From assembly GCA_014323795.1 (NCBI GenBank), contig JACONK010000029.1, positions 1-56,525 of the forward strand: 56,525 nt of DNA, read 5' to 3'. Position numbers and translations under genes: made by a program. This DNA is from Paracoccaceae bacterium (lineage in GTDB: Bacteria > Pseudomonadota > Alphaproteobacteria > Rhodobacterales > Rhodobacteraceae). This document shows, piece by piece, positions 9,887 through 18,489 of the stretch (position 1 is its first letter; each line of letters opens with the position of its first letter). Below the pieces are notes generated by a model. The model was not told the DNA's origin and ran no database searches. It saw only the letters and a list, made by a program, of their open reading frames with translations.

Positions 9887-9904
9887 CCGTTCCCCCTGAC
9901 TGAC

Positions 9905-10094
9905 GGCGTGGCGGGCCCGCATCAGGCGCATTCGCGCCTGTCACGACCGTGGATACGGGTTTTATCCCCGAGAGCCCGGATAACCCAGGTGGGTGCCAGT
10001 TGCGACAGGCCGGAACCAGTCGCAGAGCCAGCCCCCTCGCAGAACGTATCGGCCAACGGAATAGGGTATCACACGAGAAGGGCAGAACCCGCCG
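9905..10094 (-). ncRNA. ssrS: probable 6S RNA
   Basis: Three sequence facts support this call. The position is directly upstream of the cyclo-ligase gene on the same strand, where 6S RNA lies in many proteobacteria. A strong promoter precedes it (TTGAAG, 17 bases, TAGATA). The predicted transcript of about 190 nt can close end to end, since GCGGCGGG near the 5' end pairs with CCCGCC-CGC near the 3' end. An inner GATACG/CGTATC pair also brackets a largely unpaired middle. 6S RNA imitates an open promoter and sequesters sigma-70 RNA polymerase. The ends are estimates and no covariance search was possible. Confidence 0.5.
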
Positions 10095-10100
10095 CGACAC

Positions 10101-10129
10101 TATCTAAATCGCCGGTTCACAGACTTCAA
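10101..10129 (-). promoter_or_regulatory. sigma-70-type promoter of the probable 6S RNA
   Basis: On the minus strand, TTGAAG (10124-10129) is separated by 17 bases from TAGATA (10101-10106). The expected start is near 10094, matching the 5' end of the foldable RNA. Confidence 0.55.
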
Positions 10130-10492
10130 GGCCGCGAAAGGCCCAAGGTATGACGTTTATTCCCTTATTAAGGTTTGCACCAGAGGCTGGTCACCTGCCC
10201 AAGCGACCGTTGATTGTTGGGTTGCGATTCCAGGCTATCATGCCAGGGTATCGACGGACAAATCCGACAGCCCTTTTTGCATTCGGTTCTCGCCCGGCGG
10301 GTCAATCCGGCGGCGAATTTCTTTTGTCAGCCGGAATTGATTCCAACTCGACACTAATTACGCCCTGACAGGCTCTGCCCCTGATACAAGCACTGGTTTC
10401 GAAGGTGTTTATTCGATCCCATGTGCCCCTGTCCCGGGAATTGACCTTGCCCGGCATTCGTGCCACCAAATGGCACAGATGAAAGGAATTCC
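10130..10492. other. intergenic region, nothing recognised
   Basis: About 360 bases between the 6S promoter and the Lrp-type gene. I see no credible coding frame on either strand and no tRNA. The last bases hold the ribosome site (AAAGGAATTCC) of the next gene. Confidence 0.4.
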
Positions 10493-10729
10493 ATGAGAAC
10501 TCTCTTCGTTCAGATCCGTTGCAAACCCGGCACAACCTATCAGGTTGCCGATGCCATCGGTCTGCGTGAAAAATTCGCGGAACTGCATTCGACCAGCGGC
10601 GACTGGGATCTTCTGATGAAGATCTACATCCCCGACGGCGAAGACGTCGGCCATTTCATCAACGATACCTTCCTGGGAATAGACGGGATCGAGCGCACAC
10701 ACACAATCATGACCTTCAAGGCTTTCTGA
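10493..10729 (+). CDS. stand-alone Lrp/AsnC ligand-binding (RAM) domain protein
   Basis: A 78-residue protein that consists only of the effector-binding RAM domain of Lrp/AsnC regulators, without the helix-turn-helix. The pattern FVQIRCKPGTTYQVADAI, ELHSTSGDWDLLMKIYIPD and IERTHTIMTFKAF fits the beta-alpha-beta-beta-alpha-beta fold. Such proteins assemble into rings and bind amino acids, and may modulate full-length regulators; the ligand is unknown. The start ATG at 10493 has AAAGGA upstream; an 11-codon longer frame has no ribosome site. It ends just before the convergent tRNA-Thr. Confidence 0.9.
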   Translation: MRTLFVQIRCKPGTTYQVADAIGLREKFAELHSTSGDWDLLMKIYIPDGEDVGHFINDTFLGIDGIERTHTIMTFKAF

Positions 10730-10735
10730 TCGGGG

Positions 10736-10810
10736 TGGTGCTGCCGGAGAGATTTGAACTCTCGACCTCTCCCTTACCAAGGGAGTGCTCTGCCCCTGAG
10801 CTACGGCAGC
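10736..10810 (-). tRNA. tRNA-Thr (GGT)
   Basis: The minus strand folds as a complete cloverleaf: acceptor GCTGCCG/CGGCAGC, anticodon stem CTCCC/GGGAG with loop TTGGTAA (anticodon GGT), and T arm with GTTCAAATC. The CCA end is encoded (10736-10738). A fair promoter (TTGTGT, 16 bases, TAAAAC) lies upstream. Confidence 0.97.
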
Positions 10811-10886
10811 ATGTGAACCGTGCGTTTTAGCGCAACCGAAACGAAACACAAGCGGCACGTCCGGCAGCAAACGGCCTGTTGCGGGT

Positions 10887-10960
10887 TGGAGCGGGCGACG
10901 GGAATCGAACCCGTATCTCCTGCTTGGAAGGCAGGGGTCTTACCATTACACAACGCCCGC
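10887..10960 (-). tRNA. tRNA-Gly (TCC)
   Basis: Minus-strand cloverleaf with acceptor GCGGGCG/CGCCCGC, anticodon stem CCTGC/GCAGG and loop CTTCCAA (anticodon TCC), T arm with GTTCGATTC, and encoded CCA (10887-10889). It is followed 76 bases downstream by tRNA-Thr. It marks the left border of the segment holding the ATPase-PIN module. Confidence 0.97.
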
Positions 10961-10972
10961 GATCAGTGCTGC

Positions 10973-11001
10973 CCCATAGTTGACACCTGCAGCAGCGTCA
11001 A
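10973..11001 (-). promoter_or_regulatory. promoter of tRNA-Gly
   Basis: TTGACG (10996-11001) and TATGGG (10973-10978) on the minus strand are separated by 17 bases and lie just before the tRNA-Gly 5' end, a normal sigma-70 layout. Confidence 0.6.
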
Positions 11002-11417
11002 GATTGGCCCGGCCGGTTTATCGACATGTTGTCACCTGATCTGCCATGGTAAAAAATATTTTTGGTAGCCTTTCCGTGTCATCCATCGTTCCGGCATCGG
11101 CCTCAAAAGGCCCCCGCACCTTCTGAACGTTCCAACCGGATGCTGCCTGTGAGCCGACCAAAGCCCAAGAGACGGGGAATGCCTGATACAGCGGTAAAGT
11201 GTTAGTAGATGCAACACCGATTATTCGTGATAATTCTGGAGCACACGGATGGCAGTTGCGATCAATTACTGCCCGACCGCTCTTTCGCAGAATTGCTGAC
11301 CGAAACCATGCCAAACAGAAGAAACAGGTATCAAAGCAGCCTCACCAGACTCTATGAAACGATATCCCCGGACATGATTCCGTTGCGTTTTGTGCGAATA
11401 ACCGTATCCCTTGTCCC
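11002..11417. other. gap upstream of the ATPase-PIN module
   Basis: About 415 bases between the tRNA-Gly promoter and the AAA-ATPase. No frame looks like a real protein on either strand and no integrase remnant is recognisable. The sequence is more AT-rich than its neighbours in places (GGTAAAAAATATTTTTGG, near 11047). No clear ribosome site precedes the ATPase ATG. Confidence 0.4.
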
Positions 11418-12776
11418 ATGTTCACGCATCTGAATCTGGAAAATTTCAAGTCCTGGAAATCGGCGGACGTTGAATTTGGCCGTGTGACAGGTTTGTTTGG
11501 CACCAATTCTTCCGGGAAAACAAGCCTGATACAGTTTTTGCTGCTGCTCAAACAAACGAAGGAAGCATCGGACAGAAACACTGCCCTCGATCTTAACGGC
11601 CCCTATGTTGCGCTTGGCACCATGGCCGACGCGATCTTCGGGCACGATAAGAATCTCTGCCTTTACTACAGGATTGGTATGAAGCTGGATGACGCTATTG
11701 TAGTGGCTGACACGGCTGGTGGCCGAAAATCCGAATTAACTCGTTCTGACAAGCTGACTGTAGCCGCCAGCATCCGACTTTCGGGCCGCACTCCAGAAGG
11801 CGACATGCTGGAATACCAGCTGGGTAGTGCGACGTTCAAACTGACCCGGAAGCCGGGTAAACCGCACAAGTATAACCTGGACACCGAGGGACTAAAAGAT
11901 TTTCGATTTAACCGACCAAAAGGACGGGCGTGGGATCTGCCTGGTCCGATAAAATCATACCGGTTTCCTGATCAGGCCAGAACCTACTACAAGAATGCAG
12001 GTTTCCTTTCCGACCTCGAATATGCCTTCGAAAAACACCTGGATCAACTGTACTACCTCGGCCCGCTCCGTGAAGACCCGCGCCGTGACTATCTGTGGGC
12101 ACATTCGAAACCGACCGATGTGGGCAAGAGAGGCGAGAAGGCAATAGACGCTATTCTTGCAGCCCAGGCAGACGGGGAGCGGCGTAATCTGGAGCCCAAG
12201 GCACGGTTGAAGAAGTTTCCCGAGATGGTTGCCCACTGGTTAAAAGAGATGGGACTCATTCAGGAATTCCGGCTGGACGAAATCGCCGAGGGCTCGAATC
12301 GATGGCAGGTAAAAGTCAAAAAACAACTGAACAGTCCCGAGGTATTGTTAACCGACGTCGGTTTTGGTGTGTCCCAGGTTCTGCCGGTAATTACTCTTCT
12401 CTATTATGTCCCAAAGGGGTCCACGGTCGTTCTGGAACAGCCCGAAATTCACCTGCACCCCCTTGCCCAGGCGGAACTGGCGGACCTTATCATCAGCGTG
12501 TCCTGCCGCAGAAACGTTCAAATCATACTGGAAAGCCATTCCGAACACCTCCTGCTGCGCTTGCAACGGCGAATAGCGGAAGGACTGATTCCTTCAAATG
12601 ATATACGGCTCTATTTCTGTGAGGCATCCAAAGGGTGCTCTACCATCAGGGAACTCAGACTTGATCTAATGGGTAATATCAAAAACTGGCCTGACCAATT
12701 TATGGGTGATGCATTTACAGAGACTGCGGAGGCGGAAATGGCAAGGCTTCTCAGGGCCGGAAAGACTGCCCCGTGA
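11418..12776 (+). CDS. AAA-family ATPase, DUF3696/RecF-like type
   Basis: A 452-residue ATPase of the ABC/SMC-like superfamily. Walker A is GTNSSGKTS at residues 28-36 after the typical opening LNLENFKSWKSADVEFG. The signature-like stretch LTDVGFGVSQVLPVI and the Walker B EQPEIHLHP lie near residues 325-355. The C terminus ends with an IKNWPDQFMGD motif as in DUF3696 proteins. There is no coiled-coil arm of SMC length and no TOPRIM domain. Its stop overlaps the GTG start of the PIN-nuclease gene (GTGA), so the two are translationally coupled. ATPase-plus-nuclease pairs of this design are often anti-phage systems (compare Septu). This function is inferred from architecture and from the position between tRNA genes. 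Confidence 0.85.
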   Translation: MFTHLNLENFKSWKSADVEFGRVTGLFGTNSSGKTSLIQFLLLLKQTKEASDRNTALDLNGPYVALGTMADAIFGHDKNLCLYYRIGMKLDDAIVVADTAGGRKSELTRSDKLTVAASIRLSGRTPEGDMLEYQLGSATFKLTRKPGKPHKYNLDTEGLKDFRFNRPKGRAWDLPGPIKSYRFPDQARTYYKNAGFLSDLEYAFEKHLDQLYYLGPLREDPRRDYLWAHSKPTDVGKRGEKAIDAILAAQADGERRNLEPKARLKKFPEMVAHWLKEMGLIQEFRLDEIAEGSNRWQVKVKKQLNSPEVLLTDVGFGVSQVLPVITLLYYVPKGSTVVLEQPEIHLHPLAQAELADLIISVSCRRNVQIILESHSEHLLLRLQRRIAEGLIPSNDIRLYFCEASKGCSTIRELRLDLMGNIKNWPDQFMGDAFTETAEAEMARLLRAGKTAP

Positions 12777-13264
12777 ACCGCTGGGTTGTTGACACGAATG
12801 TGCCGGTTGTTGCGAACGGCAGAAATGACAATGGCAGAAAACGCGTATCTCCGTCCTGTCAGAAATCCACGATTACATTTCTGATGGAATTACATGCCTC
12901 CGGGAAAATACTCTTGGACAGGAAGGGAGAGATGCAAAAGGAATACCGCCGCTACCTGAACCCAAAGGGACAACCCGGTGTTGGCGACCGGTTTTATCAA
13001 TCCATACTTCAACGGCCAGATAAAATTGAACGGTTTGATCTGGATAAAAACGCTGCCGGTGAATACATCGATCTTCTCGCTGCAATCGTGGGTGCAGGAT
13101 TTGATCCCGATGACAGAAAGTTCGCGGCGATGTCGGTCAAAGAGGGTGTTCCAGTGGTCAACGCCACCGACAGCGACTGGGCAAAAAACAGGGCACTTCT
13201 GGAAGCCAGCGGCATCCAAATCCGTTTCCTGTGCGGTTGTGCCCCCGCTGCGTGGTATGAATAA
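12773..13264 (+). CDS. PIN-domain nuclease partner of the AAA ATPase
   Basis: A 163-residue protein with the acidic active-site pattern of PIN ribonucleases: WVVDTNV (Asp7), an acidic residue at about 53-57 (GEMQKEY), DPDDRKFAAM (Asp113/114) and VNATDSDW (Asp133/135). The spacing D...E...D...D fits the fold. It starts at GTG, four bases inside the ATPase gene, and has no antitoxin-like gene next to it. The ATPase rather than a small antitoxin is therefore the likely controller. RNA or tRNA cleavage on phage infection is a reasonable guess, but neither target nor trigger can be read from sequence. Confidence 0.8.
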   Translation: MNRWVVDTNVPVVANGRNDNGRKRVSPSCQKSTITFLMELHASGKILLDRKGEMQKEYRRYLNPKGQPGVGDRFYQSILQRPDKIERFDLDKNAAGEYIDLLAAIVGAGFDPDDRKFAAMSVKEGVPVVNATDSDWAKNRALLEASGIQIRFLCGCAPAAWYE

Positions 13265-13350
13265 TGCCAATGATCCGGAACTGTTTCGGCACCAATTCAC
13301 CCTGAAACGTTGCGGATGATTTGCGGAAATGTGTAACGTGCCTTATGCGC

Positions 13351-13427
13351 TGGTCGGAGTGGCGAGATTTGAACTCACGACCCCTGCCTCCCGAAGACAG
13401 TGCTCTACCAGGCTGAGCTACACTCCG
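13351..13427 (-). tRNA. tRNA-Pro (CGG)
   Basis: Minus-strand cloverleaf with acceptor CGGAGTG/CACTCCG, anticodon stem CTGTC/GGCAG with loop TTCGGGA (anticodon CGG), T arm with GTTCAAATC, and encoded CCA (13351-13353). It closes the segment holding the ATPase-PIN pair on the right. Confidence 0.97.
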
Positions 13428-13504
13428 ACACATGTGTGCCACTACCCCTTGCGGCAGGGGATTACAAGTGTGGGGGCCGGGAATTCGCACGGTCCCTGGA
13501 AAAA

Positions 13505-14422
13505 TCAACTGCTGTAGGCATTCAGGTAGCCCGGCAGAATATCCGCCATGGGTGTTGGCGTGATGCCCAGATCTGCGAGGCCTTTTGTGCCTGGGGTGGC
13601 CACATTATCGCTCTTCATGGTTGCGATCTGGTCACGGGTCACCAGCCGGTTTTCGAATGCGCCGCCCGTGAGAATTTGCAGGAAATCGAGCCCGCCCGCC
13701 AGAAGTAAGCCTACGGGGAATGGCAAATTAATCACCCGCCGCCGCCAACCGATCCCCTGCAGCATGCGGTGCATCAATTGCGTCAGGGTTTCAATATCCG
13801 GGCCACCCAGCTCATACACACCGGGTCGTGCAGCACCAGTGATACCCATACAGGCGGCCGCTGCAACGTCGTCCACATAGACGGGCTGAAACCGGGTGTT
13901 GCCGCCAAGGATTGGAAGTGCCGGGCTAAAACGCGCCATCGCGGCGAAACGGTTAAAAAGATCATCTTCGGCCCCGAAAATCAGCGACGGACGCAAAATC
14001 ATGGCAGCCGGAAAATGCTGCAACACGGCCTCCTGCCCCCGGCCCTTGGTCCGCGAATACTCCGATGCCGCGTCAGGACAGGAACCGATGGAGGACATAT
14101 GCACAAACCGGGCCACACCCGCAGCCGCAGCGGCTTTGGCGACCCGTTCTGCAGCCGCCACGTGCAATTCCTCGAAGGATTGGGTTCCGACGCTGTTAAG
14201 GACGGCGACGAGATTCACCACCGCCGTTACCCCTTCAACGGCGTTACAAACCGCGTCTTCATCCCGGATATTGCCTGTTATCTGCCCGGCACCGTCATCT
14301 GCCCGACCCGGTGTGCGGCTGAAACTGCGCACCTGCCAACCTTCGGCAACCATACGCCGAACGATGTACTGGCCGACGAACCCGGAACCGCCAAAAACAG
14401 TAACGCACCTTGCTTCGGTCAT
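13505..14422 (-). CDS. NDUFA9-like SDR-family NAD(P)-binding protein
   Basis: A 305-residue atypical short-chain dehydrogenase. The N-terminal Rossmann motif is TVFGGSGFVGQYIVRR; the downstream markers are NLVAVLN, VHMSSIGS and RPSLIFG. This is the complex I NDUFA9-like group common in alphaproteobacteria, whose members usually lack dehydrogenase activity and are thought to help respiratory complex I or quinone-related processes. The tyrosine of the YxxxK motif survives in SEYSRTKGRGQEAV. The start at MTEARCVTV (14420-14422) replaces a 24-codon longer frame. It stands alone between tRNA-Pro and the divergent tRNA-Leu. Confidence 0.88.
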   Translation of the reverse strand: MTEARCVTVFGGSGFVGQYIVRRMVAEGWQVRSFSRTPGRADDGAGQITGNIRDEDAVCNAVEGVTAVVNLVAVLNSVGTQSFEELHVAAAERVAKAAAAAGVARFVHMSSIGSCPDAASEYSRTKGRGQEAVLQHFPAAMILRPSLIFGAEDDLFNRFAAMARFSPALPILGGNTRFQPVYVDDVAAAACMGITGAARPGVYELGGPDIETLTQLMHRMLQGIGWRRRVINLPFPVGLLLAGGLDFLQILTGGAFENRLVTRDQIATMKSDNVATPGTKGLADLGITPTPMADILPGYLNAYSS

Positions 14423-14506
14423 GATCTGCCTTTCGTCAGAGTGTTTCCGCCCGTGACCCAGGGAAAGGGTGCAAATGCACAAGCCACATCGCACCGCAGA
14501 ATTCCG

Positions 14507-14535
14507 TTGACATCCACATGGGCGGGCTATATCCT
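14507..14535 (+). promoter_or_regulatory. promoter of tRNA-Leu
   Basis: TTGACA (14507-14512) and TATCCT (14530-14535) are separated by 17 bases, with the tRNA 5' end 19 bases further on. This is one of the best sigma-70 matches in the window. Confidence 0.7.
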
Positions 14536-14553
14536 GTCACAATCCTCTTTCGT

Positions 14554-14640
14554 GCCCAGATGGCGGAATTGGTAGACGCGCCAGCTTCAGGTGCTGGTGT
14601 CCGTATGGACGTGGAGGTTCGAGTCCTCTTCTGGGCACCA
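14554..14640 (+). tRNA. tRNA-Leu (CAG)
   Basis: An 87-nt class II tRNA with acceptor GCCCAGA/TCTGGGC, anticodon stem CCAGC/GCTGG and loop TTCAGGT (anticodon CAG), a long variable arm (TGTCCGTATGGACG), T arm with GTTCGAGTC, and encoded CCA. Confidence 0.97.
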
Positions 14641-15345
14641 AAATTCCCCCGGATATTCTGACAGACCTTATCGGATTCATAGGGGCGGTGCGCCTGGCCT
14701 TTACCGAAGATGGCGGAGCAACCGTCAGCCCGATTTCGCATTTTCCGGTTTTGGCACAAACGCAACACGCCACAAAGGCCGGAGACACACACATACGCCC
14801 ATGCCCTGATTACTGCAATGCAGGATCACGGGTCGCTTCAACGGAATTCAGCCATGTCGCGCAGCTGTCAGATGGATGAGAAAGCGCAGCGCAGGCCAAA
14901 TACGGTGTCTTTTCCGCGGTGCTGCCGTGCCCGGGGAAGATTCCCCCGGACCATCCTGAAGTACCGCACCTGAAGGCGGTTTTTCCTCCGCCGCATGCAC
15001 AGGCCCGCACACGACCGGAGAGGTAACCGGATCCCGCCGCGTCACTTCTTTTTTTGGTCTGAACTTCGTGGCAATTGCGCAGGGTTGCAATCGGGTCGAT
15101 ATTCTGTGAGAAGCGCGGTGCTTGACAGCACCCTTGGGAACGATAGGCTCTGCCTCGGTGTTTATCGTGGCGGCACATGCATTCCGAGATCTGCGTTCGG
15201 GGAACAAATTCACCGGCATGATCCTCGCTGAACTCAACCAGCCGGTCACTGTTCGGACCGTGGGACACATACCTGAACCTCTTCATCAGGAGTGCAGAGG
15301 TAAAATAAAGTTTTCCAGGACGGACTTCCACACATGAGGGCATCC
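14641..15345. other. 700-base gap with no recognisable gene
   Basis: Between tRNA-Leu and cysH I find only broken frames. The best minus-strand reading contains RYVSHGPNSDRLVEFSEDHA, and a plus-strand frame of 71 codons reads up to 15337; neither matches a family I know. Because other long gaps here contain dead genes, this may be a further, more decayed one. Confidence 0.35.
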
Positions 15346-16098
15346 ATGACATTTCAGGCGGAGCAAAAGGTTACCGGGGACGGGCCTGTGGTATTCGCAA
15401 CCGCCAACGCCTGGCTGGAAGGACAGTGCGCTGCGGACCGGGTGGATTGGGCACTTGGAAACCTGCCCTGCCGTCATGTTGTGTCCTCAAGCTTTGGTGT
15501 GCAATCCGCTGTCATGCTGCACCTGATGACACTGAAAGTTGCCGATATCCCGATACTTCTGGCTGATACCGGTTATCTGTTCCCGGAAACCTATCGCTTC
15601 ATTGACGAACTGACAGCGCGTCTGAACCTGAATCTGCATGTCTTCCGTGCGAAGATGAGCCCGGCCTGGCAAGAGGCCCGGTTTGGTCAGCTCTGGACGC
15701 AAGGGGACCAAGGCCTGAAAGAATACAACAGAATCAACAAGGTGGAGCCGATGCAGCGGGCACTGGACGACCTGGGGGCGGCAACCTGGTTCAGCGGCCT
15801 GAGGCGCAGTCAGTCCGTGGGGCGTGCCAACCGCAAAATCATTGAATTTCAGCAGGGCCGGGTAAAATTTCACCCCATCGTCGATTGGTCAAGCCGCGAT
15901 GTACACGCCTACCTGAAAGACAATGACCTGCCCTGTCACCCGCTTTGGAACGAAGGGTACACAAGCGTGGGCGATACCCACACGACGCGAAAGCACAGCC
16001 CCGGGATGCGTGAAGAGGATACCCGGTTCCCTGGCTTTGGCCGCGAATGCGGTCTGCACGTGGAAACAGGGCAGGCAGGGGGCCCGCCCATCCGGTGA
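15346..16098 (+). CDS. cysH: phosphoadenylyl-sulfate reductase
   Basis: A 250-residue cytoplasmic reductase of sulfate assimilation that turns PAPS into sulfite with thioredoxin. The PP-loop-type motif [14 protein letters not shown] and [14 protein letters not shown] appear near residues 45-85, then [42 protein letters not shown], and the catalytic ECGLH near the C terminus. The second cysteine pair that would mark an iron-sulfur APS reductase is absent, so PAPS is the likely substrate, as in E. coli. Two ATGs (15334, 15346) are possible; AGGGC precedes the second. No sulfur gene is adjacent, although cysQ lies 24 kb away. Confidence 0.93.
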   Translation: MTFQAEQKVTGDGPVVFATANAWLEGQCAADRVDWALGNLPCRHVVSSSFGVQSAVMLHLMTLKVADIPILLADTGYLFPETYRFIDELTARLNLNLHVFRAKMSPAWQEARFGQLWTQGDQGLKEYNRINKVEPMQRALDDLGAATWFSGLRRSQSVGRANRKIIEFQQGRVKFHPIVDWSSRDVHAYLKDNDLPCHPLWNEGYTSVGDTHTTRKHSPGMREEDTRFPGFGRECGLHVETGQAGGPPIR

Positions 16099-16104
16099 TG
16101 ACCC

Positions 16105-16765
16105 TGATCGCCTTAAACCGCGGAGTGCGGTGTGGCGGGGCAGGGGCGGCGGGAACATCCCCCGATGCGAGTGTAACGCTGACCACCCGATTGCTGTGCC
16201 TGATGATCCCCGTAACATCATTGTCGATATATTCGCCCCCGGCACCCGGGCGGACCGCCACAACCAGCCGAAGACCGTGCCGCCACACCGGTAACCCTCA
16301 TCCCTGCGCATCGATGGAGCCGGGCAGGGTGTGCTATCCACGGTGCAGAAAGGATAGGGTGCCCTGATCCCCGACGCGGTCAAAATCTCCATTTCTGTGT
16401 GGCGGCGCGTTGTGTGCCTTTTGGTTTTCACACAGGTTTGCGGCAAAGCCCCATCGTTGGCCAGGCAGAGATATTCACAGGCATGAATGGCCAGGTCAGG
16501 TATCCTTTCGTCACCTATGTAATCCCGCAGATTCTTCACGAAATCCGCTGCGAAACGGTTTATCCGCACATTCCATGTTTCGGAAAACTGCTGACACATA
16601 CATCTGTTGGTGTGGGCGGTGGAGCATGCCGTGTAGTTTGGGTCGCGCCACACCCGAGCACAGAGCCATCAAAATCCACAGTGTCTGTCAGAAATCAGGC
16701 GGTAGACGACCCCATGGTCGTCCTGCCAATGATAACCACATCGTAAAACGTCTTTTTTCTGGTGT
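16105..16765 (-). pseudogene. FAD-dependent oxidoreductase (DAO family), degraded
   Basis: Downstream of hyuB, the minus strand holds a decayed amine-oxidase-like gene. Pieces in several frames follow the order of DAO-family proteins: FYDVVIIGRTTMGSSTA with a following stop, FLTDTVDFDGSVL, WRDPNYTACSTAHTNRC, QQFSETWNVRINRFAADFVK, DEGYRCGGTVFGWLWRSAR, GGEYIDNDVTGIIRHSNRVV and SVTLASGDV. The dinucleotide motif GxGxxG is already lost (GRTTMG). Several frameshifts and a stop destroy the frame, and the C-terminal half is absent. The intact gene was probably the third member of the hydantoinase operon. Confidence 0.65.
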
Positions 16766-16782
16766 TTTGGCGAATTGGCCTA

Positions 16783-18489
16783 TCAGAAGACCTCCCCCGC
16801 CTCAGATCGGGCCAACACGTCATCCACCTCAGCCGCGGACAGACCATAATATTCCTGCGCGTGGGCTCCGGTGATGTAGCCGAGTGCCACGTCCCGGCGG
16901 ACTGCGGTGCGCTCCCGCGCAACTGGTGCACCGTAGCCGGCACCGCCAGGGAAAGCCATCTGAACGACACGACCATGGGGGACGAACTGCTTGCCCTTGC
17001 CGTGCATCGGCACCCCGTCATCACGCCCGATGGTGGTCAGACCACCGGCCAGCCCGCCCCGTCGGCCGCGGGCCGGGTGGTACACCCGGTCAAGCATGGC
17101 GGAGATATCAAACTCATGCCCCTCACGCACCCCGACGTCCATATACTGGCCCAGCCCGCCGCGCTGCCGTCCGGCACCACCGCTGTCGGCCCGCAACTCC
17201 TTGCGCCAGATGATGACGGGGCCAACTTGCTCCGTGGCTTCCACCGGCATGGTCATCACACCGGACGGAAAGGCGGTGGTGTTCATCCCGTCCAGCCGGG
17301 GCCGTGCACCGGAACCGCCGGAATTAAATGTCAGAACCTCTGATCGTCGGGCATCAGCGGGGGCGGGCGCATCGGTGCGGGGGCGAATCGACAGCTGGAA
17401 GTTACAAAGACACCCGGCACCTTCGGCAGGTACGAGATCCGGAAGCAGTTTATCGAGTGCGTCGTAGACAGTGTCGGGTACCATGTGGCCAATCACATGG
17501 CGCAGGGCCACCGGGGCCGGGAAGAGCGCGTTGAGAACTGAATTTTCAGGTGCTGTCACCTCGAACGGTGCAAGCGAGGCCGCGTTGTTCGGGATATCCG
17601 GTGCAATCGCGCATTTCAGTGCGTAGCAGGTATAGGCCTTGGTATAAACGAGTGGAACGTTGATGCCTTTCTTGTCTACGCCGCTGGTGCCGTCCCAATC
17701 GCAGAGGATGCGATCCCGTTCAATGCTGACTTTCACCTTAAGGTCAATCGGTGCGGCGTAACCATCAATCCGCATTGCGCCGTCTGCGGAGCCGGGCGTG
17801 TGCCCATTGATGCGCTCCAGCGTCGCGGCGCGGGAGTTCATGAGTATAAAATCCGACACCCCGACCATGTCGGGTAACGAAAACTCCGCCATCATATCGA
17901 GCAGTCGGCACTGACCGATCTCATTGCACGTAGCGAGCGCGTATATATCGCCGACCAACTGGTCCGGCTCCCGCACGTTGCCACGAATGATGGAAACGAG
18001 CGTCTGATCCACCTCGCCCCGGTCAGCGAATTTCATGATCGGTATGTGAAGCCCTTCCTCGTGCACATCTGCAGCATCGGCACCGAACCCGCGTCCGCCA
18101 ATGTCAGTCACGTGTGCTGTGCAGGCGAAAAATCCGATCAGCGTACCGTCATGAAAGACTGGCGTGACAACGGTGATGTCATGTTTATGGCCCGTCCCCT
18201 CCCATGGGTCGTTGGTTATGTAGACGTCACCTGCAAACATGTTCTGCCGCCCGATGCGGCGGATAAAGTGGCCCACCGCATCAGCCATCGCGTTCACGTG
18301 TCCGGGCGTCCCGGTAACCGCCTGTGCCAGCATCTTCCCCTTGTCGTTGTAGATACCGGCGGACAGATCGCCCGCCTCCCGCACACTGGTAGAAAACGCC
18401 GTGCGGACGAGAACCTGAGCCTGCTCTTCCACAACGGAGATCAGGCGATTCCACATCACCTGATAGGCAACCTTGCTTTGGCCTGTCAT
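16783..18489 (-). CDS. hydantoinase B / oxoprolinase family protein
   Basis: The 568-residue HyuB-type subunit of an ATP-dependent cyclic-amide hydrolase. Family marks include VRTAFSTSVREAGDLSAGIY, GHVNAMADAVGHFI, GDVYITNDPWEGTGHKHDIT and the Gly-rich end AFPGGAGYGAPVAR. With HyuA it forms the (alpha beta) enzyme that opens hydantoins, 5-oxoproline or N-methylhydantoin, or in related acetone/acetophenone carboxylases carboxylates ketones; the substrate cannot be read here. It overlaps hyuA by ATGA (18486-18489). A dead FAD oxidase gene follows it, hinting at degradation of an N-methylated or amino compound. Confidence 0.92.
   Translation of the reverse strand: MTGQSKVAYQVMWNRLISVVEEQAQVLVRTAFSTSVREAGDLSAGIYNDKGKMLAQAVTGTPGHVNAMADAVGHFIRRIGRQNMFAGDVYITNDPWEGTGHKHDITVVTPVFHDGTLIGFFACTAHVTDIGGRGFGADAADVHEEGLHIPIMKFADRGEVDQTLVSIIRGNVREPDQLVGDIYALATCNEIGQCRLLDMMAEFSLPDMVGVSDFILMNSRAATLERINGHTPGSADGAMRIDGYAAPIDLKVKVSIERDRILCDWDGTSGVDKKGINVPLVYTKAYTCYALKCAIAPDIPNNAASLAPFEVTAPENSVLNALFPAPVALRHVIGHMVPDTVYDALDKLLPDLVPAEGAGCLCNFQLSIRPRTDAPAPADARRSEVLTFNSGGSGARPRLDGMNTTAFPSGVMTMPVEATEQVGPVIIWRKELRADSGGAGRQRGGLGQYMDVGVREGHEFDISAMLDRVYHPARGRRGGLAGGLTTIGRDDGVPMHGKGKQFVPHGRVVQMAFPGGAGYGAPVARERTAVRRDVALGYITGAHAQEYYGLSAAEVDDVLARSEAGEVF

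Noticed and set aside
10736-13427. Integrated prophage or integrative element between the tRNA genes
   Set aside because: No integrase, no phage structural gene and no duplicated tRNA 3' end was found; only two cargo-like genes are present.
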